DNA of 64,000 nt. It comes from Tachypleus tridentatus (Eukaryota; Arthropoda; Merostomata; Xiphosura; Limulidae). Below are positions 1 to 11,185 of the stretch, in pieces. A program made the position numbers and the translations under genes. Positions within the stretch are counted from its first letter, which is position 1; every line of letters begins with the position of its first letter. The DNA lies in the NCBI RefSeq assembly GCF_004210375.1, contig NC_134837.1:157521310-157585309 (forward strand), written 5' to 3'. Below the pieces are notes generated by a model. It was not told the DNA's origin. It saw nothing but the letters and a program-made list of their open reading frames with translations, and did not search any database.

Positions 1-11
1 ATGCCGGGCCC
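1..11 (-). mobile_element. SINE-1 terminus cut by the window edge
   Basis: The window opens with atgccgggcc, the reverse complement of the GGCCCGGCAT head of the tRNA-derived SINE seen repeatedly here (for example at 62037). The rest of the copy lies outside the window. Confidence 0.55.
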
Positions 12-750
12 TAGACATTTGGTTCCACAGCCCACAATGTACGCATATGTGTATATATCTACAGTTATATATCTACACATATATATATAATTAATTAATA
101 ACAAATATTTAACCCTACTTTCTCAATCCATTGTGAAGATAATTTGGTGAAATAAATAAATACATGTATGTGTATTTAAGTAACAGAGAAAGTCTGAAAT
201 TACTAAAAAGCATTAAATTATCTGTATTTTGCCAGACTGTTCAAAGAACAATTGTTGGTAAGAGTGCGTTTTTAAAAATAATCATATAATGTCAGTATAA
301 GTTACAATATTTGTCACTGCATTTATTATGATGTGTGATTCCGTTACTTTGCATTTTGATTGTGATTTTAAATTTGTATTGACTATTGCTAACAGCAAGT
401 TAGATACAAGTTATATTCTGGTTACTGTTTGCAAACGAGAAATAGTATATCTTTCGTTGATTAGCTTAAAATAGTTATTCTCTGCTGAGGAGTTAAATGG
501 TTCCTTTATGATTTACAGAGGCTTGTACCCGAAATCAAATCCCGCTGAAACATCTACTTGTGATACCTGAGCACGTATCACCTTTGGCCCCATTAGTCTG
601 TGAGTAGGGGAATAAGAACAGTTTTAAACATTATGCTCAGATGTATTCTTATACTGAGGAGATGTTAAGGATAACAATACAATTACGTTTAATTTAGGCT
701 TTACTTAAAAGTGGTGTAGTAAGAGGGAGAAATGGGCACTTTCAATCTCT
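12..750. other. No gene recognised
   Basis: AT-rich sequence with a short TA/CA-rich stretch near 40-95. No open frame over 60 codons and no recognisable element. Confidence 0.6.
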
Positions 751-760
751 CCCACTACAA

Positions 761-949
761 ATGGCTCGACATGGCCAGGTGATAAGACACTCGATTCGTA
801 ATCCAAGGGGTCGTTGTAAAGTGACGGTCAATCCCGATATTCGTTGGTAAAAAAGTGGTCCAAGAGTTGGCGGTGGGTGGCCTTCCTTCTAGTCTTACAC
901 TGCTAAATTAGGGACGACTAGTGCGAAATTGAAAAAACAAACAAACAAA
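761..949 (+). mobile_element. SINE-1 copy with 10-bp target-site duplication
   Basis: The tRNA-like head (GGCTCGACATGGCCAGGTG, then a box B-like segment) is joined to the family body (TTGGCGGTGGGTGG, CTAGTCTTACACTGCTAAAT) and ends in a CAAA-repeat tail. It is flanked by cccactacaa at 751-760 and again at 950-959. The head is degenerate and the body has an internal deletion. Confidence 0.85.
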
Positions 950-959
950 CCCACTACAA

Positions 960-1899
960 GTAGGTTAAAATTACTCTAGGGTAAAGAAGCACAATGTACA
1001 AAATTTAATCGAACCAAAGAAATGCCAGAATCCTGGACCCAAGCAGTAATAAGTGTGCATATGGCGCACTCTCCTCTAGGTAAAATAAACCGTAGCCCTC
1101 CCTTCCTTTTAATTTGAGTCTGCCTGAACTTCCTAAAGTTAAAATTTTAATATGATCTTCAATATTTGTATATTTGGCCTAGCAAAAGCAGCATAGACAC
1201 ATACCACTTTAGTTTTTCTCTCTAGATAACATGTATAGAAATGCCAGCTATACTTCGAAAAAATGTATAGGCTCATTTTTAAATTTATCTTTTTTGTAAT
1301 AGTTCTTCAATCGTAAAATAGCATCATTGAGTATAAACCAAATATTCCATTATTTATTTAAAATTGCATTTTTTCACTTATTTCACAAAAAGTTGCACAT
1401 TCTCTAAAGTAGCAGAAACAAGCGAAATATTTGCAGTCAAATAAGTATATTCATTGCAACAGTAATTTTTGTAAGTATAGGATTTCGAGAATAATACCAA
1501 ATAATTCTAATCACAGGGGCCGAAATCTGCAGATCCACTTCTGTCGGGCCTAACGGTAATTAAAAGTGTAACATACACACTATTTTCAATAAAAGATTGA
1601 GTTCGTGACTTAGGTATGCTTTTTGCTTTATTTTAGTTAGGGCTAAATTTTAACGTACCTAATATTATCAGCAAGTAAACTTCTATTATTAAATATTCTT
1701 AAAATTTATGATAAGCTTTTTAACACCTGCCAGCCTGACTGGCTATTCTGGAAAGATCTGTATTTTGATTAAACAAAAAAAAGGCGTTGACACTATATTT
1801 GAGAGTAAATATGAATAACTTATAAATGTAAAGTAAAACGACGTTGTAGTGAAACATGCTTAAAATATTCCAAGTGTACAAGTTCAAGTGTAATGGTTA
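960..1899. other. No gene recognised
   Basis: AT-rich unique-looking sequence. Nothing supports a gene or an identifiable repeat. Confidence 0.6.
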
Positions 1900-1922
1900 T
1901 GCGAGGGCTGTTCAAAAAATAC

Positions 1923-2178
1923 GACTCGTAATCCGAGGGTCGCGGGTTCGCGCCCCCGTCGCGCTAAACATGCTCGCCCTCCCAGCCGTGGGGGTGTATA
2001 ATGTTACGGTCAATCCCACTATTCGTTGGTAAAAGAGTAGCCCAAGAGTTGGCGGTGGGTGGTGATGACTAGCTGCCTTCCCTCTAGTCTTACACTGCTA
2101 AATTAGGGACGGCTAGCACAGATAGCCCTCGAGTAGCTTTGTGCGAAATTCCAAAACAAACAAACAATCAAAAAATAC
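1923..2178 (+). mobile_element. SINE-1 copy nested in the mariner terminal repeat
   Basis: A near-consensus SINE lacking the first bases of the tRNA head starts at GACTCGTAATCCGAGGGTCG and ends in CAAACAAACAA. The 11-bp duplication TCAAAAAATAC occurs at 1912-1922 and 2168-2178 and belongs to the mariner inverted repeat. The SINE therefore landed after the mariner did. Confidence 0.92.
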
Positions 2179-2344
2179 TCGGACTGTTTGAATTGCGCGG
2201 CTCCAGGGGAATCCGCTTGGTGTCGCTAGATTCGCACAGATCAGCTGATTACGACGCCATTTCCCGATTGCAGATATCTTCATTTGTGTATCAGCTTGGC
2301 GGTTTTAAGTGAAGTGCGATTTTTTTCGTTTGGCGTATTTCAGA

Positions 2345-2722
2345 ATGAATGACCTGAAGGAGCAACGACTTGCTGTGAAAGTTTGTGTTAAACTTGGAAA
2401 ATCTGCGACTGAAACTTTTGCTATGCTTAACACGGCTTACGGTGATGTTGCTATGAATCGTACGGCATGTTTCAAGTGGCATGAACGTTTTAAGGATGGT
2501 CGACAGTCCATTGAAGATGATGAGCGTCCTGGACGTCCTTTCACGTCAACTGACGACCCACACGTCGACACAATCAACACCCTGATACGGGCAAATCGAC
2601 GTCTGACTGTCAGGGAGCTTGCTGAAGAGTGTGGGATATCAGTTGGATCTTGTTACGAGATTTTGACCGAAAAATTGAAGATGCACCGCGTTGCTGCGAA
2701 ATTCAGCCCTCAGAACTCGTGA
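2345..2722 (+). pseudogene. Mariner transposase, N-terminal half
   Basis: The frame begins with ATG at 2345 (MNDLKEQRLAV). It encodes the paired helix-turn-helix DNA-binding region of mariner transposases, including WHERFKDGRQSIEDDERPGR and LTVRELAEECGISVGS, the HTH_48-type domain. A TGA after about 125 residues truncates it, whereas full-length mariner transposases have about 345 residues. The DNA-binding half is intact as an open frame but the catalytic domain does not follow in frame. Confidence 0.88.
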
Positions 2723-2992
2723 GTTTTTGACCAAACACTCGATCACTGTTCTTCTCCACCCCCCTACTCACCTGACCTTGCTCCTTGCGATTTTTTCTTA
2801 TTCCCCAAACTTAAAAGACCCTTGAAAGGAAGAAGATTTGAGACGATTCCCGAGATTAAGGCAAATGCGACGAAGGAGCTGGAGGATATTACAAAAAAAG
2901 CGTACTAGGACTGTTTCAACAAATGGAAACACCGTTGGGATAAGTGTGTGCGTTGGGGAGGAGGGTACTTTGAAGGGGTCCCAGACCTGTAA
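2723..2992 (+). pseudogene. Mariner transposase, C-terminal remnant
   Basis: This continues the deleted mariner gene. YSPDLAPCDFFLFPKLK carries the third aspartate of the DD34D triad, followed by the family ending GYFEGVPDL and TAA at 2990-2992. A one-base loss in the preceding C-run near 2762 shifts the frame and a TAG occurs near 2906. The segment with the first two aspartates is absent, so about 130 residues are deleted relative to the family. Confidence 0.82.
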
Positions 2993-3868
2993 CTTCTAAA
3001 TAAAGTACATTTTGTTTTATGACGTCAGTCCGCGTATTTTTTGAACAATCCTCGTATATATATATTTAAAGCTAAACCGTGGATCCAAGGTTATTCAAAG
3101 ATATCTCAGTGGATTTGAAATACCAGAGGAATCGGAGATCGTCAATTGATTACTGTATTTACAGCGAGAGAAACAAACAGGCACGACACTATCCTTATCA
3201 TCTACACGAAGGATTGTATTATATATAAGAAATTACTAGTTTTAATATTGTGTGAAACTAGCGGCACAATAAAGCCTAAAAATGTAATGCTGAAGTTGAC
3301 ACAGACGGAACAATGTATTTATTAAAATACGATTTTCTTGCAAATCTTAAATTTAAATGCTATTTCTGCAATAAAGAGTAAATATAGGGATGGCATCATT
3401 CTCAGTACGGTTCCAACAATAAATGTCTTTCCTAAAGTAAGAGGCCCAAGACTGGACACAATATCATAAATGTGGCCTAAGTAGTAACCTATATTATGAA
3501 ATTGTAACCTTTTTTTCTTGTATTCAATATTTCTGTGGATACAATCTAAAATCCAATTTGCCATACTGCTAGTAATAACACACTGCTTAGATGGCTTTAA
3601 AGACTGAGTGTTACATCAAGATCCCTTTCCGTCATAACAATGTTATGGTTATTCCCATTCAAATTACGATAACCCACATGTATATTCTTGCATTCATCAT
3701 TACTAAAATATGTGCCTTTTTTTTTTTTTTTTGCTAAATTCACTGAATGATCTAAATACTTTTGTAAAGCAGCACATCTTTACAACTAATAACATCCAAG
3801 GCCTTTAAGACCATATATAGATTTAAGTAATTTAATGACTATTTCTTCATCTATATCATTGATGTAAA

Positions 3869-4096
3869 TCAAAAAGAGCATAGTTCCTGAGACTGAGGTA
3901 CCCTACTTGTGACATTAATCCAGTTTGACAGAACTCCATTTATTACAACCCTCTGCTTTCTTCCATCCAGCCACTTTTCTTTCCAATTTTTGACAAGTCT
4001 TTCACATGGCATCTTGTCAGATGCTTTCTTAAAATTCTGATACATAAAATCCACATCCTTACTTACCCTCATATACATACGCAGTAATATTTTCAA
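3869..4096 (-). pseudogene. CR1-like LINE reverse transcriptase fragment
   Basis: The frame includes FKKASDKMPCERLVKNW (family DFSKAFDKVPHERL), then WLDGRKQRVVINGVLSNWI and NVTSRVPQSQ (family VTSGVPQGSVLGP), typical of the palm region of CR1/L2-type reverse transcriptases. The catalytic FADD box would follow but is not preserved. The motif substitutions and stops show that it is dead. Confidence 0.82.
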
Positions 4097-5249
4097 AAGA
4101 TATAAAAAGATTTATAAAACAATTATCTTTTTTTAACTTCCCAATTTTTTCTCATCAAGCTAAGAATTAATGCAGTTATCTTGTTCGATCTCATTTCCAT
4201 TTTCAACTGTTTAAGATATAGAATAATACTTAAATCTTTTGGAAAAACAAAAAGAAAAGCAAAACTTAATACCCAGTCATCTCATAATCAATAGATACTA
4301 ATCTTCCTTTATCATCCCTCAAACGTCCTACCCGATTTCAATGCTTTGTTCACACTTAATGTATTTAAAGAAATTCTTAATATTAAATTTTAGATTTCCA
4401 GATAACTTTTTCTCACACAATATTTTTATGTCCTAGTTTCCTGTTTCACCAAATTTCTTGATCTTCTACATTTCCTGTCATACCAGTCAATTTAGATTTC
4501 TTACATTTATGATAATTTTCAATAATTTTTTCTCAAACTCTTTGTGAACCAACCTGGTTTATTAATTGTTGTTACCCTTATTTATCTATAGGGAATATGT
4601 TTATTATGAACATTTAAACATTTACCTCTAACAGTTTTCCACGTTTGACCAGTGTCTTCAAATAACTCAACTGCCCAATTCACAACAGATAATTCTTGTT
4701 TCTGTCCTTCAAAATTAGCTTTTTTTGAAATTTGTAACCAAAATGTTCCTCATCTCCTTATGCAGCAAAACATCAAACCTAACAGAGCAATGATCACATG
4801 CATTTCCTAATCTACATGCCTGAAATTCAAATCACCTTTAACTATGGCTTCTTTAACGTATGAAATCTTAATCTCACTGTAAAGTTTCTCACCAATTTTA
4901 TTGGCAACATTTGATGATCTGTGACACTAAGAGAAATTAAAATGGATTAAATACCAACAGGATATCTCACATTTTAAATATATAAAGTCATTCCTTCCTC
5001 CATTTAATACTCTGTTCCTATTAAATAGCATGTAGCCCTGCATTTCTTAGGAACTTCTGTCATCAAAATCACCTACTGTTAACCATGTTTGAGTTATTTC
5101 AGTTATATCAAAATACTCCATTCTTACCACTGCTCTAATGCTATCTATTCTATTTCTTATACTTCTGGATTACAATAATAACACTTAACTACTTCTGTAC
5201 TTGTTACACTAAACTTTTATTTGTTGCATATTCTTATTGCATTTAGTTT

Positions 5250-5728
5250 GTCCTGACCCTCATCACTGTCTATTCTTTGTTTAAAATTTTTCTTAGAGTG
5301 GAGTTAGTAGCCTTAACAAACAACCCAACCCAAACCCAACTTAAATGTAAACCATCCATTCCAAAAAGCTTTCTTTTCCCACTGAACTGATCCAACAAAT
5401 CCAACCAACCAGTTTACTCATTCTTATATACTAATCCAAGTCTTATATTCAGGCCTTGTTACCTACTTGTAACTTCATCCCTACAGCTAATTTTGGACAG
5501 TATCCCTAACAAAATTAAGTTATTGTGTTTTACTTTAAATGCTTTTTTCAATCCCTTGTACTTATTTATGTTTATCTCCTCTGCTCTACTTTTCCACACA
5601 TCATTAACCCATATATGCACCAAAAAAACTGCATCTCTGCTGGACCCCTTTATTACATCTCTTACTCTGTCAGTTATATCCTTCCCCAGTGCCCCTGGAT
5701 AGCACAATCTGATATTTTTTCTCCCCAT
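5250..5728 (-). pseudogene. CR1-like LINE ORF1 remnant, SGNH/esterase-like
   Basis: The frame starting MGRKNIRLCYPGALGKDITD continues through VHIWVNDVWKSRAEEI and GILSKISCRDEVTSR. After a break it gives LLDQFSGKRKLFGMDGLHLS. The V-H-x-G/W-x-N-D and DGLHLS blocks match the SGNH-hydrolase/esterase domain found in ORF1 of many CR1-group LINEs, where its role is unproven (possibly membrane or lipid interaction). It is decayed, with at least one frameshift near 5459. Confidence 0.62.
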
Positions 5729-6538
5729 TTACCCACAGACTATTCTCTTCTCATGAATTGTCAAGGAAACATCTATAACTACAACCTCCTTGTTATCCAT
5801 ATCCTTCTCCAACCCTTTTATTTTCCCTCCAATAGTTCCTCATCTGCAGAAACTAAGGACTGAAATTTGTTGCTTAACATAATATATTCATTCTAACTAA
5901 ATCCATTACTTTTTACTTTAATAGTACTCTTTCTAACTTCCTGAAAATTATTGTCAGCTAATGTTTCCCCTGCACATATTCCTGCTTAAGTTCTTCCTGA
6001 AATCATTGACTTTTACCACAGTTTACTCTTCTCTTTATCTATGGCTTATACTTTAATTAGGATAGCCTCCAACTTTTTATCCAGTCTACGGACTCTACAT
6101 AAGAATTGCACATCTTCATTAATAGTTATTGAAAGTACATGCTAATCTCTAGTTCCTAAATAAAACTCACTCATTGCACCCATTACATCTTACAAACTGT
6201 GGATGCTTAACTATTACACTAGTCTTAACCATTGTACTTATACTTACAGACTGAAAATAAATACTCAGTATCAAATACCAGTGGTGTATTTTCACTGTTA
6301 TTATTAAGAACAATGGTTAAGAACCAATTTTTTAAATCACTATTATTTTAGTGCAGGGGTGGGTAACTTATTTTTCATAGTGGCCACAACTTTGGTAAAT
6401 GAAAATAACGTTGGCCACATTATTGAAAAAAAAATGTTAGTTTAATCAAAATAATTGCATTTCAACTAACTTTGAATGTGAAAATTGATGGGGGTTTTCA
6501 TCAAGTTTTGTAAAATTTGGCTCAATATCTACACTCAC

Positions 6539-8687
6539 TTAGCATCTTAGCTCTGCTTCTAAAGTTAAGTCAGTAAGCCAAGATCTGTATCTAGACTTGA
6601 GAAAATCTAGCATCGAAAATGTTGACTTACACACCTTTGTGGATTCAAACATGGAAAATAATTTTGAAATTGCTATTTTTAAATTTTGAGGACTCTCATT
6701 TCTCAGAATAGTGAGCCACATCTCTCTGATAAAACATTTTTGTTTACCTTTTATGTGTTCTACACGTTGCAGGGTAAGCATCTCATCTTTAAATCCACAT
6801 TTATCCAAATACAAAAAAGATGTTATTTCCTTACTGGATTTCTCTAAGACAAATTGAAATGCATCATGCAAAAATTCAAATATCAATTTAAACTTTTTAA
6901 ATTCAGAGAAACATGATCCAAATTTCTGAGATAAATTTTTGATCCAACTTACGTAGAGATCATCTTTAGCATAAGAAAAATAATAGTCCTTATTAACTTC
7001 TAAATTAACTATTCAACTTTCCAAAATGTGTCAAATCATTCTTTTGTAATTGTTCTGCAAGGGGTTAAGCTTTAACTGAAATTCGTGAATACACTGTGAT
7101 TGCTTGCTTATTATTTTACCTCTTCCCTGAAGCTTTGTATTCAAATTATTCAAGTGAACCATCATGTCGCAAATCACACTGCCATGACAAAGTTACAATT
7201 TCAGGGAAATTTTCAATCTTTTCTTTTTCAGTAAGATACTTCTATTTGAAGAAATAAGGAAGTAAATCCTTCCAAGACTTTTCCTCTACTTAACCATTTT
7301 ACACTTGCAAAATCAGTAAGATCATCAAAAGTACAGTCACTGCTTTCTTTTAAAAACTCCAAAAACTGTCTATGGATGTGAGAGCTTCGACTTTTAATAT
7401 AATTCACAATTTTTAAAACAATGTCCATCAAATTTTTCAATTAATCACTTTTGGACATCTGAGCACATAAATTTTCCCGATGCAAAATGCAATGGAAAGA
7501 TGGCAGCGCAGACTTCACATTATTTTTAATTATATGCTATTTCGAAAGAGAAACAAATCCTAATTTCGCCTCAGTCATGGCGGGAGTAACAGACACCAAT
7601 TTTTTGAAATTCAGATTGAATATTTTTGACATTTCACGAAATTTTTAACGTTTTTTCCACACATTTGATCTTGTAATCCACATAGGGTCCAGTATAGCCA
7701 GGTGGATTAAGTAGTTTGACTCGTGATCTGAGGGTCATGGGTTCGAATCCCCGTAGCATCAAACATTATCGCCCTCTCAACCGTGGGGGCGTTATAATCG
7801 GTAAAGAGTAGCTAAAGAGTTGGCGGTGGGTGGTGATGACTAGCTGCCTTCCCTCTAGTCTTACACTGCTAAATTAGGGACGGCTAGCGCAGATATCCCT
7901 CGAGTAGCTTTGCGCGAAATTCAAACACAAAAAAATCCACAAAGGCCAAACATTTCTTCCCTCACTTGAAGATCTGAAGTTACATATTTAACCCAAAATA
8001 TTAACTGTGCAGTGTCACTAACATCTGTTGACTCATGGAGTGCTAAAGAAAATAGTCTTTTCGTTGTTCATGCAACTGATTTTCTATGTCTTTCACTAAC
8101 TCTAGAATTCTGCGGTAAATTATCCTTCGACTTTATTGCAAAATATTTTCCTTTTGAAGAATATAATATTTTATTTTTGAATCATAATTATCCAACAGTT
8201 TCAATGGCCACAATAAATATTTCTTTTACTAGTTTAGCATCAGAAAATGATTTCTTTTTTTGAGCTAGAATCCAAGCTACTTTATAGCTAGCTAACATAA
8301 CCAGTTCTATCGACGATAAAAATCTTTTTAGGCCTCCCTTTTGTTCATAAAGTTGTGTTTTCAGACGGCTAATTTCATTCACACGATTTGTGCTATCAAC
8401 TGGAAATTTTACATCAAATTCGTTGTGAAAATTGTTAAAGTGTTGCTTAAGGTTTTATACTTTATTATTCCTAAAAACTTAATTACACAAAAGACACACT
8501 GGCTTATTATTTGCTTCAATTACTGCAAATTTCAACTCTCAACTTTCATTAAATTCTCGTTTCACGTTTTTCCAGTCACGCGCTATTCTATTTTCGGCAG
8601 TAATGCCAGAACCAATTAAATTCTTTCTATTTTTTGAGTGGTCACCATCATCTGGATTATTCAGTTTACGAATTATCCACTTATCCA
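6539..8687 (-). pseudogene. hAT transposase pseudogene (BED finger to hATC domain)
   Basis: The gene starts near 8687 with MDKWIIRKLNNPDDGDHSKN. It continues through a BED-type zinc finger (KPVCLLC, then KQHFNNFH), a middle region (NEISRLKTQLYEQKGGLKRF; KIVNYIKSRS; FASVKWLSRGKVLE) and the C-terminal hATC dimerisation region (FSMFESTKVCKSTFSMLDF; KSRYRSWLTDLTLEAEL at about 6720-6545). The order and motifs match Charlie/ZBED5/GTF2IRD2-type transposases of about 600 residues. Several stops, frameshifts and the SINE insertion make it non-coding. Confidence 0.85.
7687..7945 (+). mobile_element. SINE-1 copy nested in the hAT element
   Basis: A full-length tRNA-headed copy carries a box B-like GGGTTCGAATCCCC segment, body motifs TTGGCGGTGGGTGG and CTAGTCTTACACTGCTAAAT, and a short A-rich tail. 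The flanking repeats are aatccacatagg at 7675-7686 and aatccacaaagg at 7934-7945, so this insertion postdates the hAT element. Confidence 0.9.
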
Positions 8688-9001
8688 TATTATGGGATTA
8701 AAAACAAAATACATTTAAACACTTGAAAGTTGCACAATAAAAAATATCTTTGCAAGCGCATGCAAAACAACACACTCGATAACAAACATCTAAACCAGAC
8801 TGACGTTACAAAATGGGCGGAGTCCGTGGCAGTGATGAAGTGTGCCACATTAGCGATAACATGACGCAGTGCAGTTGTTTATTTCCAAATTTGACATAAA
8901 AAATAAGTAATGTAAAAGTTGATTCCTAAACTCGAGCTGGTCACAACTGTGCTATCCACTGGCCACATGTGACCATTGAATTGCCTACCCCTGCTTTAGC
9001 G

Positions 9002-9650
9002 TAAAGTTTCTTTAAATTATGTAGAACTTAAAAAAGTAAATTTATTAGAACTAACAATACGTCTAAAGTTAATAATGAAATGCATTTAGCCCGATGTATA
9101 TTACAACCAACTATTATGTATAGATGTTTGCAGAGATGCCAACTATTTCAAATGACTGAGCGAAATTATTGTAGACAGAACCCGTACAGATATCGTACAA
9201 TCACTGGATACAGTTCGAGTCATCCATGTCTATGGATCCATCTGGTTGAATTTTTTTCTGAAAATTAAACGTAAATAAATGATTTATGAAAAGGTTTTCT
9301 AAGATGAATTATATTGTAATAATGATATAAGTACGAAGAATGTCCATCCATTTTCTAAAATTCAATAAAACAATATTTTTGAGTACATTTTGTTTCCTCG
9401 TATAAGTCGTCTTGATTATAATTTCGACTTACGTGCATTGTTATGTTATGTTAAAACGTCCATCTTGATAGAGCGGTATAGACTAAACCGTGCAGAAAAC
9501 TGGTTCTTGAATAAAATTTTTAAAACATCCAAGGTATAAATAACCCTGCGAGATATTACTTGTGATGGTAAAGGCAATGCATTTTATGGTGAATAACAAA
9601 TTCACGAAAGTGAAATTTTTAATGAAAATTGTTTATAAATGTCTTGACTA
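9002..9650. other. No gene recognised
   Basis: AT-rich sequence with a 62-codon open frame at 9080-9268 that shows no recognisable motif and no splice or promoter context. I see nothing supportable here. Confidence 0.5.
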
Positions 9651-9652
9651 AA

Positions 9653-9790
9653 TCTGTTTGTTTTGAATTTCGCTATCTGTGCTAGCCGTCCCTAATTTAG
9701 CAGTGTAAGACTAGAGGGAAGGCAACTGGTCATCACCACCCACCGCCAACTCTTGGGCTACTCTTTTACCAACGAATAGTGTGATTGGCC
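9653..9790 (-). mobile_element. SINE-1 3' fragment
   Basis: The reverse complement of the SINE body and tail is present (GCTAGCCGTCCCTAATTTAG through CCAACGAATAGTG). The tRNA head is absent. Penelope-like sequence begins directly after it. Confidence 0.82.
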
Positions 9791-9817
9791 ATATAATTCA
9801 CTACGATAAAGACAAAC

Positions 9818-10690
9818 TTCATATTCAACAACCACAACTACATACAAACAAATGGCCTTAGCATGGGCAACCCAGTATCACCAGTTCCAGCCAATATTTT
9901 TATGACACAAGTTGAAATACAAGCAATTAACACAGCATTACAACCACCACTATAGTTGTACAGATATGTAGATGTCACGGTTGTGGGATTCAGATCTACA
10001 GAACACACTTAATTTTTTTCAATCACATTAACTCTATACATCCCAACATTAACTTCACATGTGAACAAGAAGAAAGCAATCAAATATCATTTCTTAACCT
10101 CAAAATTACAAGAACCGACACACAATTCAAAACTGAAATCCACCGAAAAATCACCCATACTGGATTATACATTCCTTGGGACTCAGCACATGAAACAAGT
10201 TTGTTTGTTTGTTTGTTTTGGAATTTCGCACAAAGCTACCCGAGGGCTATCTGTGCTAGCCGTCCTTAATGTAGCAGTGTAAGACTAGAGGGAAGGCAGC
10301 TATTCATCACCACCCACCGCCAACTCTTGGGCTACTCTTTCACCAACGAATAGTGAACCCGCGACCCTCGGATTACGAGTCGCACGCCTTACGCGCTTGG
10401 CCATGCCAGGCCCACATGAAACAAAACAAAAGAAACCAAATAAACACAGCCATAAAACTATGCTCACCAGATAAAATTAACGATGAATTAGACAAAATAA
10501 AACAATACTTCATCAACATCAATAAGTTTCCTCCACAAACTGTAGAAAACATTATACGCACACACGTAGACAAAGCAAAATCAACCAACAAAAGTAAATG
10601 TATCTCACGAATAAAAAAAATCACGAAACCATATACTGCTGCATACCACATATTCCCGACATCAGCAGACAACCAACATTTGGCAAAAAC
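9818..10690 (+). pseudogene. Penelope-like reverse transcriptase remnant
   Basis: The palm motif NGLSMGNPVSPVPANIFM is followed by an in-frame TAG (probably an old TGG) and LYRYVDVTVVGFRSTEHT. The catalytic YVDD box reads YVDV, so the second metal-binding aspartate is lost. A SINE splits the gene at 10199-10424. After it comes the linker (INTAIKLCSPDKINDEL; FPPQTVENIIRTHVDKAK). Frameshifts occur near 10030 and 10690. Confidence 0.8.
10199..10424 (-). mobile_element. SINE-1 copy nested in the Penelope-like element
   Basis: A nearly complete copy in reverse orientation runs from its GTTT-repeat tail to the GGCCATGCCAGGCC head. The 12-bp duplication cacatgaaacaa occurs at 10187-10198 and 10413-10424. 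It is one of the better-preserved copies in the window. Confidence 0.92.
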
Positions 10691-11067
10691 TAGTAACAAA
10701 ATATGACATTTCAGTTAATACCGAATTTATTCAAAAACCAGACACAAAACTGAGGTCTATACTATGTAAAAACTACACTGACAAACACCACACCAACATT
10801 ATTTATAAAATACAATGTGATAACTGCCACGACTTCTATATTGGAGAAACAAGTGGAAAAATGGAAACCAGATTCAAAAAACATAAAAAGTCACCTTCAC
10901 ACGTTTTCGAACATTGCAAGTCAAATAAACACAACATAACCATAGAAAACACTCAAATACTAAATAAAGAAACAAACATAAACAAACGCATAATTAAAGA
11001 AGCCTTACTTATACAACTTAAACCCAAAATAAACCAATATAAAGGAACGCCCTTATACCTATATTAA
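10691..11067 (+). pseudogene. Penelope-like GIY-YIG endonuclease domain
   Basis: Reading + strand into TAA at 11065-11067: KLRSILCKNYTD, then NIIYKIQCDNCHDFYIGETS. This holds the paired cysteines and the YIG motif of Penelope-type GIY-YIG nucleases. Next come GKMETRFKKHK and then IKEALLIQLKPKINQ, which supplies the conserved Glu and Asn. The domain itself is uninterrupted from about 10720 to the stop. It is separated from the reverse transcriptase by a frameshift, so it is probably not expressed. The nuclease would nick target DNA during retrotransposition. Confidence 0.85.
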
Positions 11068-11185
11068 ATAAAATCAAATCAAATTATATATTCAAACATC
11101 TAACACCGCCCTCTACATTCCGACACTCAGTTACACAACCCCTTCCAAATATGTGGTCAGCTTCCGGTCAGTTACCTCTTTCTTT

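Larger units (their letters stand above)
1900..3056 (+). mobile_element. Internally deleted mariner element, interrupted by a SINE
   Basis: The terminal inverted repeats are TGCGAGGGCTGTTCAAAAAA on the left and TACGAGGATTGTTCAAAAAA reading in from the right end, with TA dinucleotides immediately outside (1898-1899 and 3057-3058). The left inverted repeat is split by a SINE insertion at 1923-2178. Inside are the N-terminal and C-terminal parts of a mariner transposase. The central part carrying the first two catalytic aspartates is missing, so the element cannot be autonomous. Confidence 0.88.
3297..6250 (-). mobile_element. Degenerate CR1-like LINE
   Basis: Read on the minus strand, broken frames give the order expected of a CR1-group LINE. 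First comes an SGNH/esterase-like ORF1 piece (5728-5250), then an endonuclease/linker region (about 4870-4540, with DHCSVRFDVLLHKE and NKPGWF), then reverse transcriptase (4096-3869) and the conserved post-RT region (3730-3320, with HVGYRNLN and IHRNIEYKK). The copy is full of stops and frameshifts. Its exact ends and target-site duplication were not located, so both boundaries are approximate. Confidence 0.75.
6354..8993 (-). mobile_element. Complete but dead hAT transposon (Charlie/ZBED-like), SINE inside
   Basis: Inverted termini CAGGGGTGGGTAAC (6354) and CAGGGGTAGGCAAT (reading in from 8993) are flanked by an imperfect 8-bp duplication, ttttagtg at 6346-6353 and ctttagcg at 8994-9001. Both features are diagnostic of hAT elements. 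The length without the inserted SINE is about 2.4 kb. The transposase is read on the minus strand and is interrupted by many stops. Confidence 0.9.
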
